Assembly (NCBI RefSeq): GCF_964275005.1
Contig: NC_092692.1
Span: 16,517,506-16,581,505, forward strand
Reading direction: 5' to 3'
Length of the DNA stretch: 64,000 bases
DNA from: Diadema setosum
Taxonomy: Eukaryota > Echinodermata > Echinoidea > Diadematoida > Diadematidae
Positions 22,501 to 32,684 of this stretch are shown piece after piece. The translations under genes and the position numbers were made by a program. The notes under the pieces are model-generated. The model was not told the DNA's origin and did not search any database. It was given only the letters and a program-made list of their open reading frames with translations. The stretch's first letter is position 1. Each line of letters opens with the position of its first letter.

Positions 22501-24606
22501 CAGGGCTGACAGCTGGTCACTCCGGTCAAGGGCAGACCGACACTGGTAGCTAAATGCTGCCATGTCACGATTGGCGTTGTGATGTAGCGGAGGCGAGACA
22601 GCCACACCATCACTGTTGTGGGGAACTCCTGGGGTCTCTCCATCAGAGCTGATGATGGGCCACTTCTGATGATCATCAGGAGGGGTGATGTACTCGGGAT
22701 ACAAGGGGGGAAATGTCTCACCAGCACTGGGAAGACCAACACTCTCAGGAGATGGGTGGAGTCCCATCAGTGTATGACCTACGGGATTCCCAGAGCGAGG
22801 CTCAGTGATGAACACAAGCATATCAGGACTAACCTCAGAAGTACATGCAGGGGGATCAGAGCTAGGCTCAGTGATGGAAGTATCACACGTGATATCAACG
22901 ACTGGGGATTTAGTGTGTGTACATTTATTTAGGGAGGACCCAGAACTATCCATGGAAACTAAGGAACAGATGCTATGTTCACTAGAAGAGGGAGCAGCAC
23001 CAGTCCCACGAGAGTCACACTCAGAGCTACGCTCAGTAACCATGGTAACACTACTGGCCTCCGTACAGGGAAAAGCAGAGCTGGGCTCAGTGACAGGAGT
23101 AGCAGTGGGACGGTCAACCTCAGATCCACTACATGGAATGGTCAAAATACCAGAGGACTTACTCCTATGTGTAACTGGAAAATCGTCCAACCCATCACCC
23201 TTATCAACAAGGTCAAAGCCAGGATTGTCACCCTCAGACTGGGTACTAATGCCACATTCATCTTCCCTCTCATTCTCAGGAAAGCATTCACATGTAACAG
23301 ACTGACATACTCCAGACTGACCACCAGTGTCACTTTCTTTCTCCATACTTTCGAGAAACCACTCACAACTACCATCGGGCTGATCCCCAACACATTGCTC
23401 ATGTGCCTCACTCTCTTTGCACTTCCGGGCAGACATAGTAATCTGAGCATTGTCATGTTCAGACTCGATCGACTCAGGCTCATGTGACCGCTCATACCCA
23501 CATGCACTAGTACTTGTTGCAGTCTTATTCATCTGCACAGGGATATCACACTCCCCATAACCTGTATGTTCAGATGTAGCCTCACATACACACTCACACT
23601 CTGTCTCCATCTTCACTACATGGACAGTATCACTCATCACTGTGTGCACAGGCATATCAACACAACCTACGGTTACCGTCGAATCAGTGTATGTGAACAC
23701 AATCTCGTCACCAAACATGATCTTGTGTTTCAATGGCCTAATAGACAAATCGTTGTGTTCCATGAATGGAGCACCTGCTGCGACCGCAGCATTCATATAC
23801 CCATCCTCAACCACAAAGCCGTCAAACCACATCTCATAACCACTGTGGACCAGTCGGAAAGAAGTGAAACCAACAAGGCATGGTGGGAGGGCAAACGATT
23901 CAGCAAAATCAACGTAGTCGTCATAGCCAAAATCGTCAACAACGATATCCAAACCACACGCTTCAGCAGTTGACTCACTCACCAAATTAATGGGAGAACC
24001 AGAATGCATTTCTACCTGTAAAATCTCGTCATCACCTCCCCGAAGGGTAGCAGGGAAATGAGGGACCTTATCGTCAGGCTTGCGTGTCACTTCGAAGTCC
24101 GAAGAGGCATTGTCAACCGGGCGCCAGGGCTTGGCTTTCTCCACCTCCGGCTTCGCGGAGGCGGCAGCGCAACGCCGCTCGCGCTCGGATGCCGTGCCGT
24201 TACGAGTGGGCTCGGCCACAGCCGCGCATCGCTGCGTCGATGCTGCGGGCATTGCAGTGCGTAAAGCTGCGGCAACTCAATAAACTCGAACTGTAGTGTC
24301 TTTAACCTCGATTGTCACACCAAATTATCTGGTGAGCGTCTGACCCCTATTGATTGGGCTGGATTCACCTTAAACTAGGATCCTGGTAGCGTCTATTGAT
24401 GATTCACGGATTCGAATCAGCGCTGTCACCACGCCAGTAAATAAGGAGAAACATCAGACGATCTTGGTATACGATGTTCAAGAGTTTAATGGCCGTGACC
24501 GAGTCAACTGCACACACGTAACACATAGCGTGCACAACACGTGGAAACCGATCAGAGTATGGAAAGCCACTTGATACAACATAACTATAATTATAATCAT
24601 AATGGC
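19549..24606 (-). mobile_element. Non-autonomous LTR retrotransposon with a retropepsin-like ORF (fossil; looks structurally whole)
   Basis: Two 175-bp direct repeats (19549-19723 and 24432-24606) differ at a single base and act as LTRs. The element reads on the minus strand. Just inside its 5' LTR is a primer-binding-like TGGTGACAGCG (24421-24431), and just before its 3' LTR is a purine-rich tract (19726-19744), the usual second-strand primer site. Host flanks suggest a 4-bp duplication CATC. One long frame is present; no reverse transcriptase or integrase was seen, so it would depend on another element. Near-identical LTRs mean a recent insertion. It sits inside the AGGTCA array. Confidence 0.85.
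22012..24252 (-). CDS. 746-residue ORF of the LTR element, retropepsin-like segment
   Basis: The ORF begins about 180 bp inside the 5' LTR, where a gag or gag-pro frame is expected. Residues 1-60 are basic and low in complexity. Residues about 66-190 resemble the aspartic-protease segment that precedes reverse transcriptase in Ty3/gypsy-type polyproteins, including the phrase AGAPFMEHNDLSIRP near 160-173. The rest is long, acidic and Ser/Thr/Pro-rich without recognised domains. A related-element origin is more likely than a host gene because it lies exactly between LTRs. The function of the tail is unknown. Confidence 0.55.
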   Translation of the reverse strand: MPAASTQRCAAVAEPTRNGTASERERRCAAASAKPEVEKAKPWRPVDNASSDFEVTRKPDDKVPHFPATLRGGDDEILQVEMHSGSPINLVSESTAEACGLDIVVDDFGYDDYVDFAESFALPPCLVGFTSFRLVHSGYEMWFDGFVVEDGYMNAAVAAGAPFMEHNDLSIRPLKHKIMFGDEIVFTYTDSTVTVGCVDMPVHTVMSDTVHVVKMETECECVCEATSEHTGYGECDIPVQMNKTATSTSACGYERSHEPESIESEHDNAQITMSARKCKESEAHEQCVGDQPDGSCEWFLESMEKESDTGGQSGVCQSVTCECFPENEREDECGISTQSEGDNPGFDLVDKGDGLDDFPVTHRSKSSGILTIPCSGSEVDRPTATPVTEPSSAFPCTEASSVTMVTERSSECDSRGTGAAPSSSEHSICSLVSMDSSGSSLNKCTHTKSPVVDITCDTSITEPSSDPPACTSEVSPDMLVFITEPRSGNPVGHTLMGLHPSPESVGLPSAGETFPPLYPEYITPPDDHQKWPIISSDGETPGVPHNSDGVAVSPPLHHNANRDMAAFSYQCRSALDRSDQLSALVVAGEPRDPVHQLDCHTPSPYVCPSTSQTAVSILAADQSRTPNADDDTLGLHLSLDSAGPACFDASPTWSSFPWTFGHRLPSIPVEGGPSLHPIDGDLHLASWMMTTKSDPVHQAPSNEITDWLIADVNCSPVPWIAHPPAPPAFTGLAVPSHAPLSPVTPG

Positions 24607-25010
24607 TCATCTTAACCATGTTTATCATTAACTAATAACATCACAGATCAATATTATGGTATTTTAAGGTCATTGACCTCTAAAGGTCATCAGAGGTCAA
24701 AGGGAGAAACTTGTCAATGCCCTGTGGAATCGGAAGATTTGTAGTACAAGTGCATATTTAGTGCAGCGTAACCAAGATCTAGGCCTATCATTCACAAATG
24801 CCTCCAAACATCAATATTCTGATATTTAAAGTTCATTGACCTCTGGAGGTCATCAGAGGTCAAATCAGACTTACCTCCCAATCTTAAAATGAATCTTATG
24901 GTATGTACTAACACTGGTGAACGTTTCATGCTTTAGTCAAATTTTGCACAATTCTCATGATTTTGAGGTGCTCTACAGAATGTTCGTATTCGCCGGTTCG
25001 TAAAATCCCT
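24607..25010. repeat. Right AGGTCA array, continued, with inverted end motif
   Basis: Units near 24664 and 24826 contain AGGTCATTGACCT and AGGTCATCAGAGGTCA. From about 24870 to 25003 the sequence is the inverse complement of 11098-11240, ending in CGCCGGTTCGTAA. Confidence 0.8.
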
Positions 25011-25525
25011 GTTCAGACGGAACACACGTGAGGTACTTGGTATGTGGGGCGAATCGAGGAGCTTGCGAGGCCGCGAGCGAGGGCTCGTCATCACCATCAG
25101 TCCCATGCACTCGGAATTGTGCTGGTATGTAACTACTAGGTGCATTTTGTTGCTCATTTGTTATTTAATCTTCTGTTTAAAAACAAAAGTAATGATAATT
25201 AATCGGGGCAGGTTAATGTGTAATCATAAAATATTACATCAGAGAAGCAGAATTGCTCGACATTATCATGTAAAAGTAGCTTTCCTGTGTATTTCATTTC
25301 CTTGCAGATCCTACTAGCCACCATTTTGTCGAAGGGGGTCCTTGATTATTCTTGGTCAGAGATAAAGCAATCCTCCCATACAACCCGGATGCATTTTTTT
25401 TAAACTAAAGCATAGTAGAATCTATAAACTGAAAAAAAAAATATCGTGTAGCAATTGCATATACCCAGGTAGAACTGAAAATAGGCCCAAAGTAATAAAT
25501 GATTATCATTGTTTTCAAAGATTCA

Positions 25526-25703
25526 CAGCGCTGCCAACATTGGAAACTAGTTGAGAGTGAGACTCCCATAGGCCAATGCTATAATTTAGGAGTCAAAATG
25601 AGTGAGATCCATAGAAATGCATGCAAATGAAATAAAGTTTTAGAGTGAGAAAGGACCAAAATGAGTGAGTCTCACTCTCAATGAGTGAGAGTTGGCAGCC
25701 CTG
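25526..25703. mobile_element. 178-bp MITE with CAGGGCTGCCAAC-type ends, copy 1
   Basis: Ends CAGCGCTGCCAAC and GTTGGCAGCCCTG are inverted; GATTCA is duplicated on both sides (25520-25525, 25704-25709). It is the same length and nearly identical to 30919-31096. The end sequence resembles hAT elements but the duplication is 6 bp in both copies. Confidence 0.88.
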
Positions 25704-26149
25704 GATTCATGTTGTTGCATTAAAAAAAAAAATTGTATTTAGGCCCTAATAAAGAATGAAATTACATGATGAGACTGTTTAGCGTCAGTGTTAAGTCAGT
25801 TATAGTTACATATAGCTTCCTTAAGCATGCAAGAATAGCTACTCTGGCCTTTACTGTCTAACTAAAATCCTGCATAAACAGTAAATTTATAGGCTAGATC
25901 GAGGTTGTATTCACCGGTACGTTACCGAAGGTACTTATTTTGATTACCGGGACAGATATCAATGAACTTTCAGAAAAATTAAACGAAGTTGATTACCGGT
26001 ACCGGTACGGTACTCACAGTTTTTTTTTAACACTCATGTACAAGTATAAGCCTATATCCAGGGATTTTTATTCTATATAAGTTAACGCGGTATCCTATTT
26101 GTGCCCTGATAACACTGACATGATTTTCCTTATTTATATCTTGGGGATA

Positions 26150-26530
26150 ATTCTAGGAGCAGCAGGCCACTACAAGCAGGAGCCGAGTCCCCACAAACGA
26201 AGGCAGCACCGCTATCATTACAACTGTAGCAGCTAGCATCCCAGGAACATCAGCAGCACCTCTCGGCGCAGGAGCAGCATTAGCAGAGCCTGTAAAGTGC
26301 AACTGTAGCAGCTGAACTTCTCCATACAATTGTAGTCGCAAAGCCTCTATGTACTACAGTAGGTCTACCGACAGTACTATTGCAACAGAGCGTCTACGTA
26401 TGCTACCGTAAAACTCTACATTTGTAGCAGTATGATCCTAACTTACAACTGTAGCAGCTGAGCCTTTCAGACTGTAGCAGCAGAGCCTCTACGTACAACT
26501 GCAGAGAGTAGTGGTGATGAGGATGTTTTT
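26150..26530 (+). pseudogene. Decayed Ala/Thr-rich repeat exon-like segment
   Basis: A plus-strand frame gives TTVAASIPGTSAAPLGAGA and similar phrases, like the longer frame at 28098-28454, before stops appear. The DNA repeats GTAGCAGCTGAGCCTCTACxTACAACT-like words. I read this as a degraded copy of the same coding minisatellite. Confidence 0.45.
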
Positions 26531-27419
26531 CCTTCTGCCTATAATGGTAAGTTTGATTCGTAACAAGTGATTATGGTACCGGTACTTGTGGACCATAAAG
26601 TGTACCGGGAACCAGGTATTCACAAACATTTCTCAGTTTACGGTGAATGGGATAGGTCATTTATTACTTTCAGTGGAACAGATGATTAAACAATACGATG
26701 TCATTTGACAGAAATCACTGTTTTGATATCTGGAATGTAATGTAGTCATACCTTTTCTGTAATGTTGATCTTATCTAACTCTACTGTCAAGTATCTTATG
26801 CAGATATTAACCTGGTGAGGACAGGCTCATGTTGATATTACAAGCTCTTCCCTAGGCACCTGCTTGAGCATACTTGGGGCAAGTTTCTAATGGCCTTACT
26901 GTAATTATTTCATACATGTACCTGTATATCAATGTTGACTGCTACTCAATGTATTAAAAGAAAAAAAAAGCAAGCACTAACACTTCTGTGTATAAGATTG
27001 TTAGGTTTTTATGTGAAAGACATCACATTTCTAATCAAAGAATGTGTAGCAGTTATCGTTATTTACCTTTGCCAACCCCAAGGTGTAAAAGCTCGACCAA
27101 TAGCACCTGAATTACTATGCCCTTCAGAGATCAGCAAACTTTGATGACAATTTATTTTGCATTTCAAATAGGTATGCTGGCTGTAGCTATTTTCATTTTG
27201 TCTCACAAAATGTCGTATAGGTGATTTCCTGTAAAGAATTTCCTTATGTTACTTTGTTTTTTCTTCTGAAATTGTGCTTTAGCTCTAAGAAATACTCTTC
27301 TTCACATTTTTCAAACCTGCAGGTACTTGTAATGTTTTATCACATAGTGTATGACACAACTGTCAAATTTCTCACTGAAATTGTCCATACAATTTTTTGT
27401 GTTTTTGAACCACCGTAGG

Positions 27420-27640
27420 CATAGATGTTCTTGTCAAGTGGAAGAGGGATGGATGGTTCTATGAATCCTGTCAGCTCAAGTGACCTCTATCATGCTCAAC
27501 GGACCAAACCGAAACAAGGTTCCTGCGTACATATGAGAAGTGAAAATGGCTGGTGGAAAGGGAGGGTGCTTCAAGTCTTCAACATGCCCATGGATGGACG
27601 TAGGATGTCAGATGACGAGGGCATTCCTCTTTCTGCCTGA
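27420..27640 (+). CDS. Coding relic with a KWKRDGWFYESC segment, unassigned
   Basis: An acceptor-like CCACCGTAG at 27411-27419 precedes a frame reading IDVLVKWKRDGWFYESCQLK to a stop; an overlapping frame continues with CVHMRSENGWWKGRVLQVF and stops at about 27640. The aromatic pattern suggests a small beta-barrel (Tudor/SH3-like), but this is only an impression. The two frames overlap rather than join, so it is probably a decayed or multi-exon gene of the 20.8-kb insertion. Confidence 0.35.
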
Positions 27641-28097
27641 GGTAATTTGAATACATAGTTACTGATTTGTTCTACATCAATAAGTTTATCAAGATATATT
27701 ATGTCTTGTTTCATTTTAAAATGATGTAGAGATTTTTATGCATAGTATCATGTAGGTACAATGTACTTTCATTGCATTACCATTTCAATATAAATGTTCA
27801 ATTCTGTGTAATGAATAAAACAAATTGCAGTTTGTAATGACTGTAGGATGCTGAAGACTGTTAGCTTTCCACTTCCTTTCTTTAAAAGTCTTATATTGAT
27901 TATTACTTACAATTTATTATGTCAACGTCTCTTCTCAGTCCCAAAACAAAATCAATTACTGATAATTTGCTTTATGTGCATGTAATACACTGTAGATTCT
28001 AGTGTCCATGATAGATGTTTGCAAGTACCAATATATCTAGTATAAATCTTGTTGATTCTACCCTCAGGATGGTCACATAATTTGTTTCATTGATGCT

Positions 28098-28454
28098 TTG
28101 TTTACAACTTCCCCAGCAGTATCGTTACTTGCGACAGCAGTAGCAGAGCCTCAACGTCGATTTGTAACAGCTGAATCCCCAGAAACATCAGCAGCACCGC
28201 TTGAAGCAGCAGCAGCAGCAGCAGCAGTGGAGCCTGTACATACAGCCCTAGCAGCTGAGCCTCTAAGTACGACAGCAGTGGTAGAGCCTCTACTTACAAC
28301 TGTAGCAACTGAGCCTCTACTTACCACTGTAGCAGCAGAGCCTCTACTTGCAACTTTAGCATCTGCACTTCCAGGAACATTAGCAACACTGCTAGAAGCA
28401 GCAGCAGCAACAGAAGCAGAGCCTCTACAAACAACTGTGGTGTCCGCATTCTAA
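28098..28454 (+). CDS. Ala/Thr/Val-rich repeat protein segment (coding minisatellite)
   Basis: After an acceptor-like ACTTCCCCAG (28107-28116) an open frame runs to TAA at 28452-28454. It is built from about 11-residue repeats of the form EPLLTTVAAEPLL, with Ala runs. The 33-bp DNA unit is GAGCCTCTACTTACAACTGTAGCA-like. Low complexity means no function can be assigned. The frame has been kept through more than ten units, which argues for past coding use. Confidence 0.45.
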   Translation: MFTTSPAVSLLATAVAEPQRRFVTAESPETSAAPLEAAAAAAAVEPVHTALAAEPLSTTAVVEPLLTTVATEPLLTTVAAEPLLATLASALPGTLATLLEAAAATEAEPLQTTVVSAF

Positions 28455-28769
28455 GAAACAACGCAGCAATGTTACCTTTGAAACTGAAGGTAATTCACTC
28501 TGGAGTTGAGAAGTTCAGGGCATTGTATAACTGTTGTTTGTATTTCTTGCATTATCTGTCTGTGTGGTGCGAATTCCTAAAAAAGCAATTATGAGCCAAA
28601 ACTTCATTTTCCAATAACAAATGTAAAATAATTTAAACATGTGATAAATACTTTGATTATCTTTTTTTTTTTCAACCAGACTTGGCAGTTTCATCAAATT
28701 ATGTATTTGTTTTCCTTGCATTAGGTGTACCTGATTTCAATTTGAAAGCAGACTAAGTCCTCCACTCTT

Positions 28770-29780
28770 ATTTCAGATTACAAAGAATACTGAACCTTGC
28801 TGGATGATGGAAAACTGTTAAATCTCGAGAAAGCAATGTCCCTGTCAGACATTGAAGAACCGATTTTGATGGTAACCGGACACAGGAAAGCAATAGAAAA
28901 CTGTTTGTGAAGTGTAATGGAAGTACAGCATATTCATGTGCTGTATGTATTCTATACTGCCCTCTATCTAGTCTTGTTGGTATACATCTGGTTGTATTTA
29001 CATTATTATATGTAGTGCACAAACTGTTGACCAACTTTCCTAAAATAAAGACCATTTAGGCAAACTATTGTACATGTTTCTTGTAAGGAAAGGAAAGGGA
29101 ATTATTGGTGAATTTCTTGCTCATAATGCCTTGTACAAATATAGACTTGATGCATGATCAAGGTTGTAATACTTTCTGGTAATTATTTTATCTTCAGTGT
29201 TACATATTTGCTACATGCTTTCAATAATTTCAACACAGTTTCACACAAATCGACCAATTTTTATCACTTCGGGAGGACCTTATTCAAATATAAAAGAAAC
29301 AATAGAAATAAAGTATAGTGTTCCAGTATGTATTCCATTTATTGTCTCTTCATTGCAAATTTGGAAACTACTGCCATTGAGGCTTTTGAGGGAGTGGAAG
29401 ATAGATGTCAGTGCAAAGCCAGAAGATTTTCATGTGGAAGAATATGTAGGTACTGACATCAGTTCTATTCCTGATAGATCTTCAGTTGTCATGAAAAAAT
29501 TCATGGAATCTAAAACAGAATTGTCAAAAAAAAAAAAAAAAGCTGAACAGTGGGGAAGCCTACAAAAAGTCAGAAATATTTGTAGATGGTAGAACACATT
29601 TTAACCATCAAAGATGTGATTTAACACGTAACCATAAATCTTTTGGCTATGATTGCCTCAGTGAAAATGGCAGAATGTCTATCAGACAATATTATCATGC
29701 CTTGAAAATTCTGGTCCTAGAAAGAGAATGGCTAGCCAGACATGTTATTAACATGTTGTCATGTTGTCCCCCATCCTAAG
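28770..29780 (+). pseudogene. Interrupted coding relic(s), family not recognised
   Basis: Three plausible coding stretches lie in order on the plus strand: LLDDGKLLNLEKAMSLSDIE near 28788-28905; AKPEDFHVEEYVGTDISSIP near 29410-29520; and, after a poly-A tract near 29527-29540 that changes frame, EIFVDGRTHFNHQRCDLTRN near 29568-29640 running to about 29775. Composition is protein-like, with balanced charged and aromatic residues and few rare runs. They may be remains of a transposase or accessory gene of the 20.8-kb insertion, or of a captured host gene. I do not recognise the family. Confidence 0.4.
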
Positions 29781-29904
29781 GACAGCAAAAAGAGACAAAT
29801 GACGTACACTACTCTCCTCCCAGCAGTCCAGTAGTTGGCAGACTGTTAAAGTTTGTAGACTTGTGTTTATAAACACATTGGGTATCACTTTCATTAATTC
29901 AACC

Positions 29905-30430
29905 CTGGGCAAAATTACCTTGTGAAGTGTGAGGAGAATGGTACACTTGATCATGTTATTGCACTATTTGTGACTAACACGCGTACTAACAGTAATACAT
30001 TAAAGTCAAGGAAATGCAGAACTTCTCACCAATTTACAGGTCAGATTACCTCGTGAAGTGTTGGGAGAATTTTGTATTTTGTACATGTTATTGCACCACT
30101 TTTATAGTGGTCAGAACACAATTCTGAAATGCAACAAATGCCTAACTTCTCATTCCAAGTGAGATTACATAGTGAAGTATCATGGAGAATGTCACATTTA
30201 TTTTGTATCAATTGTAATATAATGTATTGTAATAATAGTGTGCAATGTAATTATTGTGAGCTGTCGAAAATGCAAAAAAAAAAATATATCACTCTCTGAA
30301 TTTACAGGTTATATCTGGAAGTTTGAGGAGAATGCTTTGTTTTGTAGTTACTGTATGTAATTATGAACACACATGTGGAATGGTGCATTTTGAATTAATA
30401 AAATGCAGAATTCTTCACAAACTTGGGGAC
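29905..30430. repeat. Degenerate tandem repeat, about 130-140-bp units
   Basis: Phrases like AGATTACCTCGTGAAGTGTxxGGAGAAT and AAATGCAGAACTTCTCACCAATTTACAGGT recur near 29910, 30050, 30175 and 30305. Roughly four divergent units. Confidence 0.6.
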
Positions 30431-30539
30431 TGGTGAATAGAAAACAAAAAAAAAAGAACAAAAGAATAGAAAAAAGAGGAGTGAGAGAGACACAGATACC
30501 TAGAATTGGGAGAACAAGGTGATTATGACTGCTTTGTAA

Positions 30540-31215
30540 GAGGGTATGTGTGTGTGTGTGCTTGTTCGAGTGTGTGTACTGGTATGTGCATGTATAGTGT
30601 GTGTTTGTGTATGTTTGTGTTTGCATGGGTGTAATTATATTCTCTCAATAATGAATTTACACTTTTTTATAGACAGTGACTACCAGGTGCACTTTTAGTA
30701 CTCATCCAGTAATCAATAAAAACCCATTGCACAGTTTGATAACATTACTGGCATCAACAATTAATGTGTCGGAAAGTAGGTTGTGTGTGTGGGTTCGAGT
30801 GTGTTTACTGGTATATGTGCGTGTATGTGTGTTTGTGTATGTTTGTGTTTGTATGGGTGTAATTATATTCTCTCAATACTGATATTGACTTAACACTTGT
30901 AATGTTTATAGATAGTGACAGGGCTGCCAACATTTGAAACTAGTTGAGAGTGAGACTCCCATAGGCCAATGCTATGATTTAGGAGGCAAAATGAGTGAGA
31001 TCAATAGAAATGCATGCAAATGAAATAAAGTTTTAGAGTGAGAAAGGACCAAAACGAGTGAGTCTCACTCTCGATGAGTGAGAGTTGGCAGCCCTGCAGT
31101 GACTACCAGGCACACTTTAATAGAACGGTACTCATCCAATCAAAAACCCATTGCACAGTTTGATAACATTACTCGCATCAACAATTGATGTGTAAAAGTA
31201 CAGGTACTGTAGGTT
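30540..31215. repeat. About 235-bp tandem duplication carrying (TG)n
   Basis: The sequence TTATAGACAGTGACTACCAG with CATTGCACAGTTTGATAACA and a TG-rich tail ending GGGTGTAATTATATTCTCTC is present at 30630-30870 and again at 30880-31210; the TG tail also precedes the first copy. The second copy is interrupted by the 178-bp MITE. Confidence 0.8.
30919..31096. mobile_element. 178-bp MITE with CAGGGCTGCCAAC ends, copy 2
   Basis: Inverted ends CAGGGCTGCCAAC and GTTGGCAGCCCTG, flanked by TAGTGA and CAGTGA, a 6-bp duplication with one change. The unit at 30667 shows the uninterrupted site CAGTGACTACC. Confidence 0.88.
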
Positions 31216-31736
31216 GTATAGTTTGAGAAAATAACTGTGGTGTTTGTTACACTTTCCTAATATCCATGATTATGATACAACTAACATGAATGAACATGAA
31301 TGAACATGAATGTATTACAATCCCACTACCTAGAGCGGCAAATGTATACATTACACTGTGCGTGTACCACCTAAGCGTGTGGAATGTGTGATGATACGCG
31401 CCATTTTATGTTACATTTGCCGGTTCGTAATGCCCTCTCTTTAGTACACGATATACAATGTACGTAAAACGCTGAAATGGGGGGTTTTACGAACCGGCAA
31501 ACGCACTTTGCATCACTATCACAGAGCCCCAGGTGCTGCTACAAAATAATATTTAGTATCAAACAAAGCAGAAAATACCGCTTTCATCACTCTCTTAATA
31601 TTATCATCAATGTGCGGTTATAAGACACGTTTTTATACGTTTAAAGAAGTCCCGATTCTTTAAACGCGATTATCTCGTAATCGTGTTTCCGCGCAAATTC
31701 GAACATTCGCCGGTTCGTAATGCGCCCGACGATATG

Positions 31737-32680
31737 TCACACTGCATGTTTGTCTCATACTGATCCGTTATTTTTTGAAAATTAAATATTAAAAATTAAA
31801 GATTTGTATTCGTTTAACTTAGAACAATTTATATAAAATTACAATAAAAATAATCTTCCATTATTTGAATCAATGTTTTCAAAAAAATCAATCCGTTCAT
31901 AATTATCCTACAAGGCAATCCAATGAATTTCATTTGCCATTTTTTAGGACTTTGCTGGCTCAGCAACCTTCATCTACGAGGGGCCTAAGTTTTGGAACTC
32001 ACTTCCCAATAACATAGAAACAGCACAAACTTTGAATTCTTTTAAGAACAAATTAAAGTTCTTTTTATTGAAATTTTATGATATACAACCAAATTAGGTT
32101 CGGTTTTATTGTCTCAATCAAGTCATCTTTTTTTTTTTTTTTGAACAAGTATTAAGATAACAATGAGTCTATTCTCTTTCTCTTTAACATCCGTTCCTAT
32201 GCATTCATACCACATATGCACCCAATCAATCGCAATATCAAACCAGGGAGCGTTTTATCGTTTTATTATTGCATTTACATCATGAAGTACAGTATGCTTG
32301 TGTCCACGATGGCATGTGTTGTACCATAGTCTCATTTCCCCTTTTTTCTTCTTTTCCTTTTTTTTTCTTTCTTTTTCCTTCCTAAGTTAATTTCATGTCA
32401 GTTGACATTGGTTTCTTTGATTTTGTGTATACGTATTTTCCGAGGGTCCCACACCTTACCAGCTTTGCTTTTTAGTGGGACCCTCCATTTTCATTCTAAT
32501 CTTTGTATTACGTTTATGTATATACCTTAAAAAAAGGAATTTCTGTTGTTACTTGTGATCACTTGTACGTTTTCTTTGAAATTGTTACAAATATGTTCTG
32601 TAAATGTATTGTATATAATTTTCCATGTTTATTCAATGGAAATGGAAATAAAATTGAAATTGAACTGCGGAGAGCTCCGG
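31737..32680 (+). mobile_element. LINE (CR1/Jockey-like), 3' portion
   Basis: Continues the LINE interrupted at 10910. The C-terminal reverse-transcriptase tail FAGSATFIYEGPKFWNSLPN is legible at about 31950-32010, followed by SFKNKLKFFLLKFYDIQPN and a stop near 32096. An untranslated region follows, ending in AAATAAAATTGAAATTG near 32650-32670. Several stops and shifts lie between 31765 and 31950, so the element is dead. Confidence 0.8.
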
Positions 32681-32684
32681 GTAG

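Larger units (their letters stand above)
10911..31732. mobile_element. 20.8-kb TIR-flanked insertion of unassigned family
   Basis: The ends are 39-bp inverted repeats with one mismatch (10911-10949 and 31694-31732), starting TCGTCGG(T/G)CGCATTACGAAC. Flanking bases TATA (10907-10910) and TATG (31733-31736) are a candidate 4-bp target duplication with one change. The flanking LINE reads in frame once the insertion is removed, so the boundaries are close to exact. The core TTACGAACCGGC recurs inside near 11100, 24995 (inverted), 31424 (inverted) and 31488. The interior contains nested elements, AGGTCA-type arrays, and unrecognised coding relics at 27.4-29.8 kb. Without the 2.9-kb and 5.06-kb guests it would be about 12.8 kb. 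No transposase of a named superfamily was recognised. Confidence 0.75.

Noticed and set aside
22188-24296. Several 60-180-codon frames overlapping the 746-codon frame on both strands
   Set aside because: Shadows of the long minus-strand frame; none has its own start context or domain.
10911-31732. Reading the 20.8-kb insertion as a Polinton/Maverick
   Set aside because: The length fits, but the termini are short, the target duplication looks like 4 bp rather than 6, and no polymerase, integrase, ATPase or capsid frame was seen.
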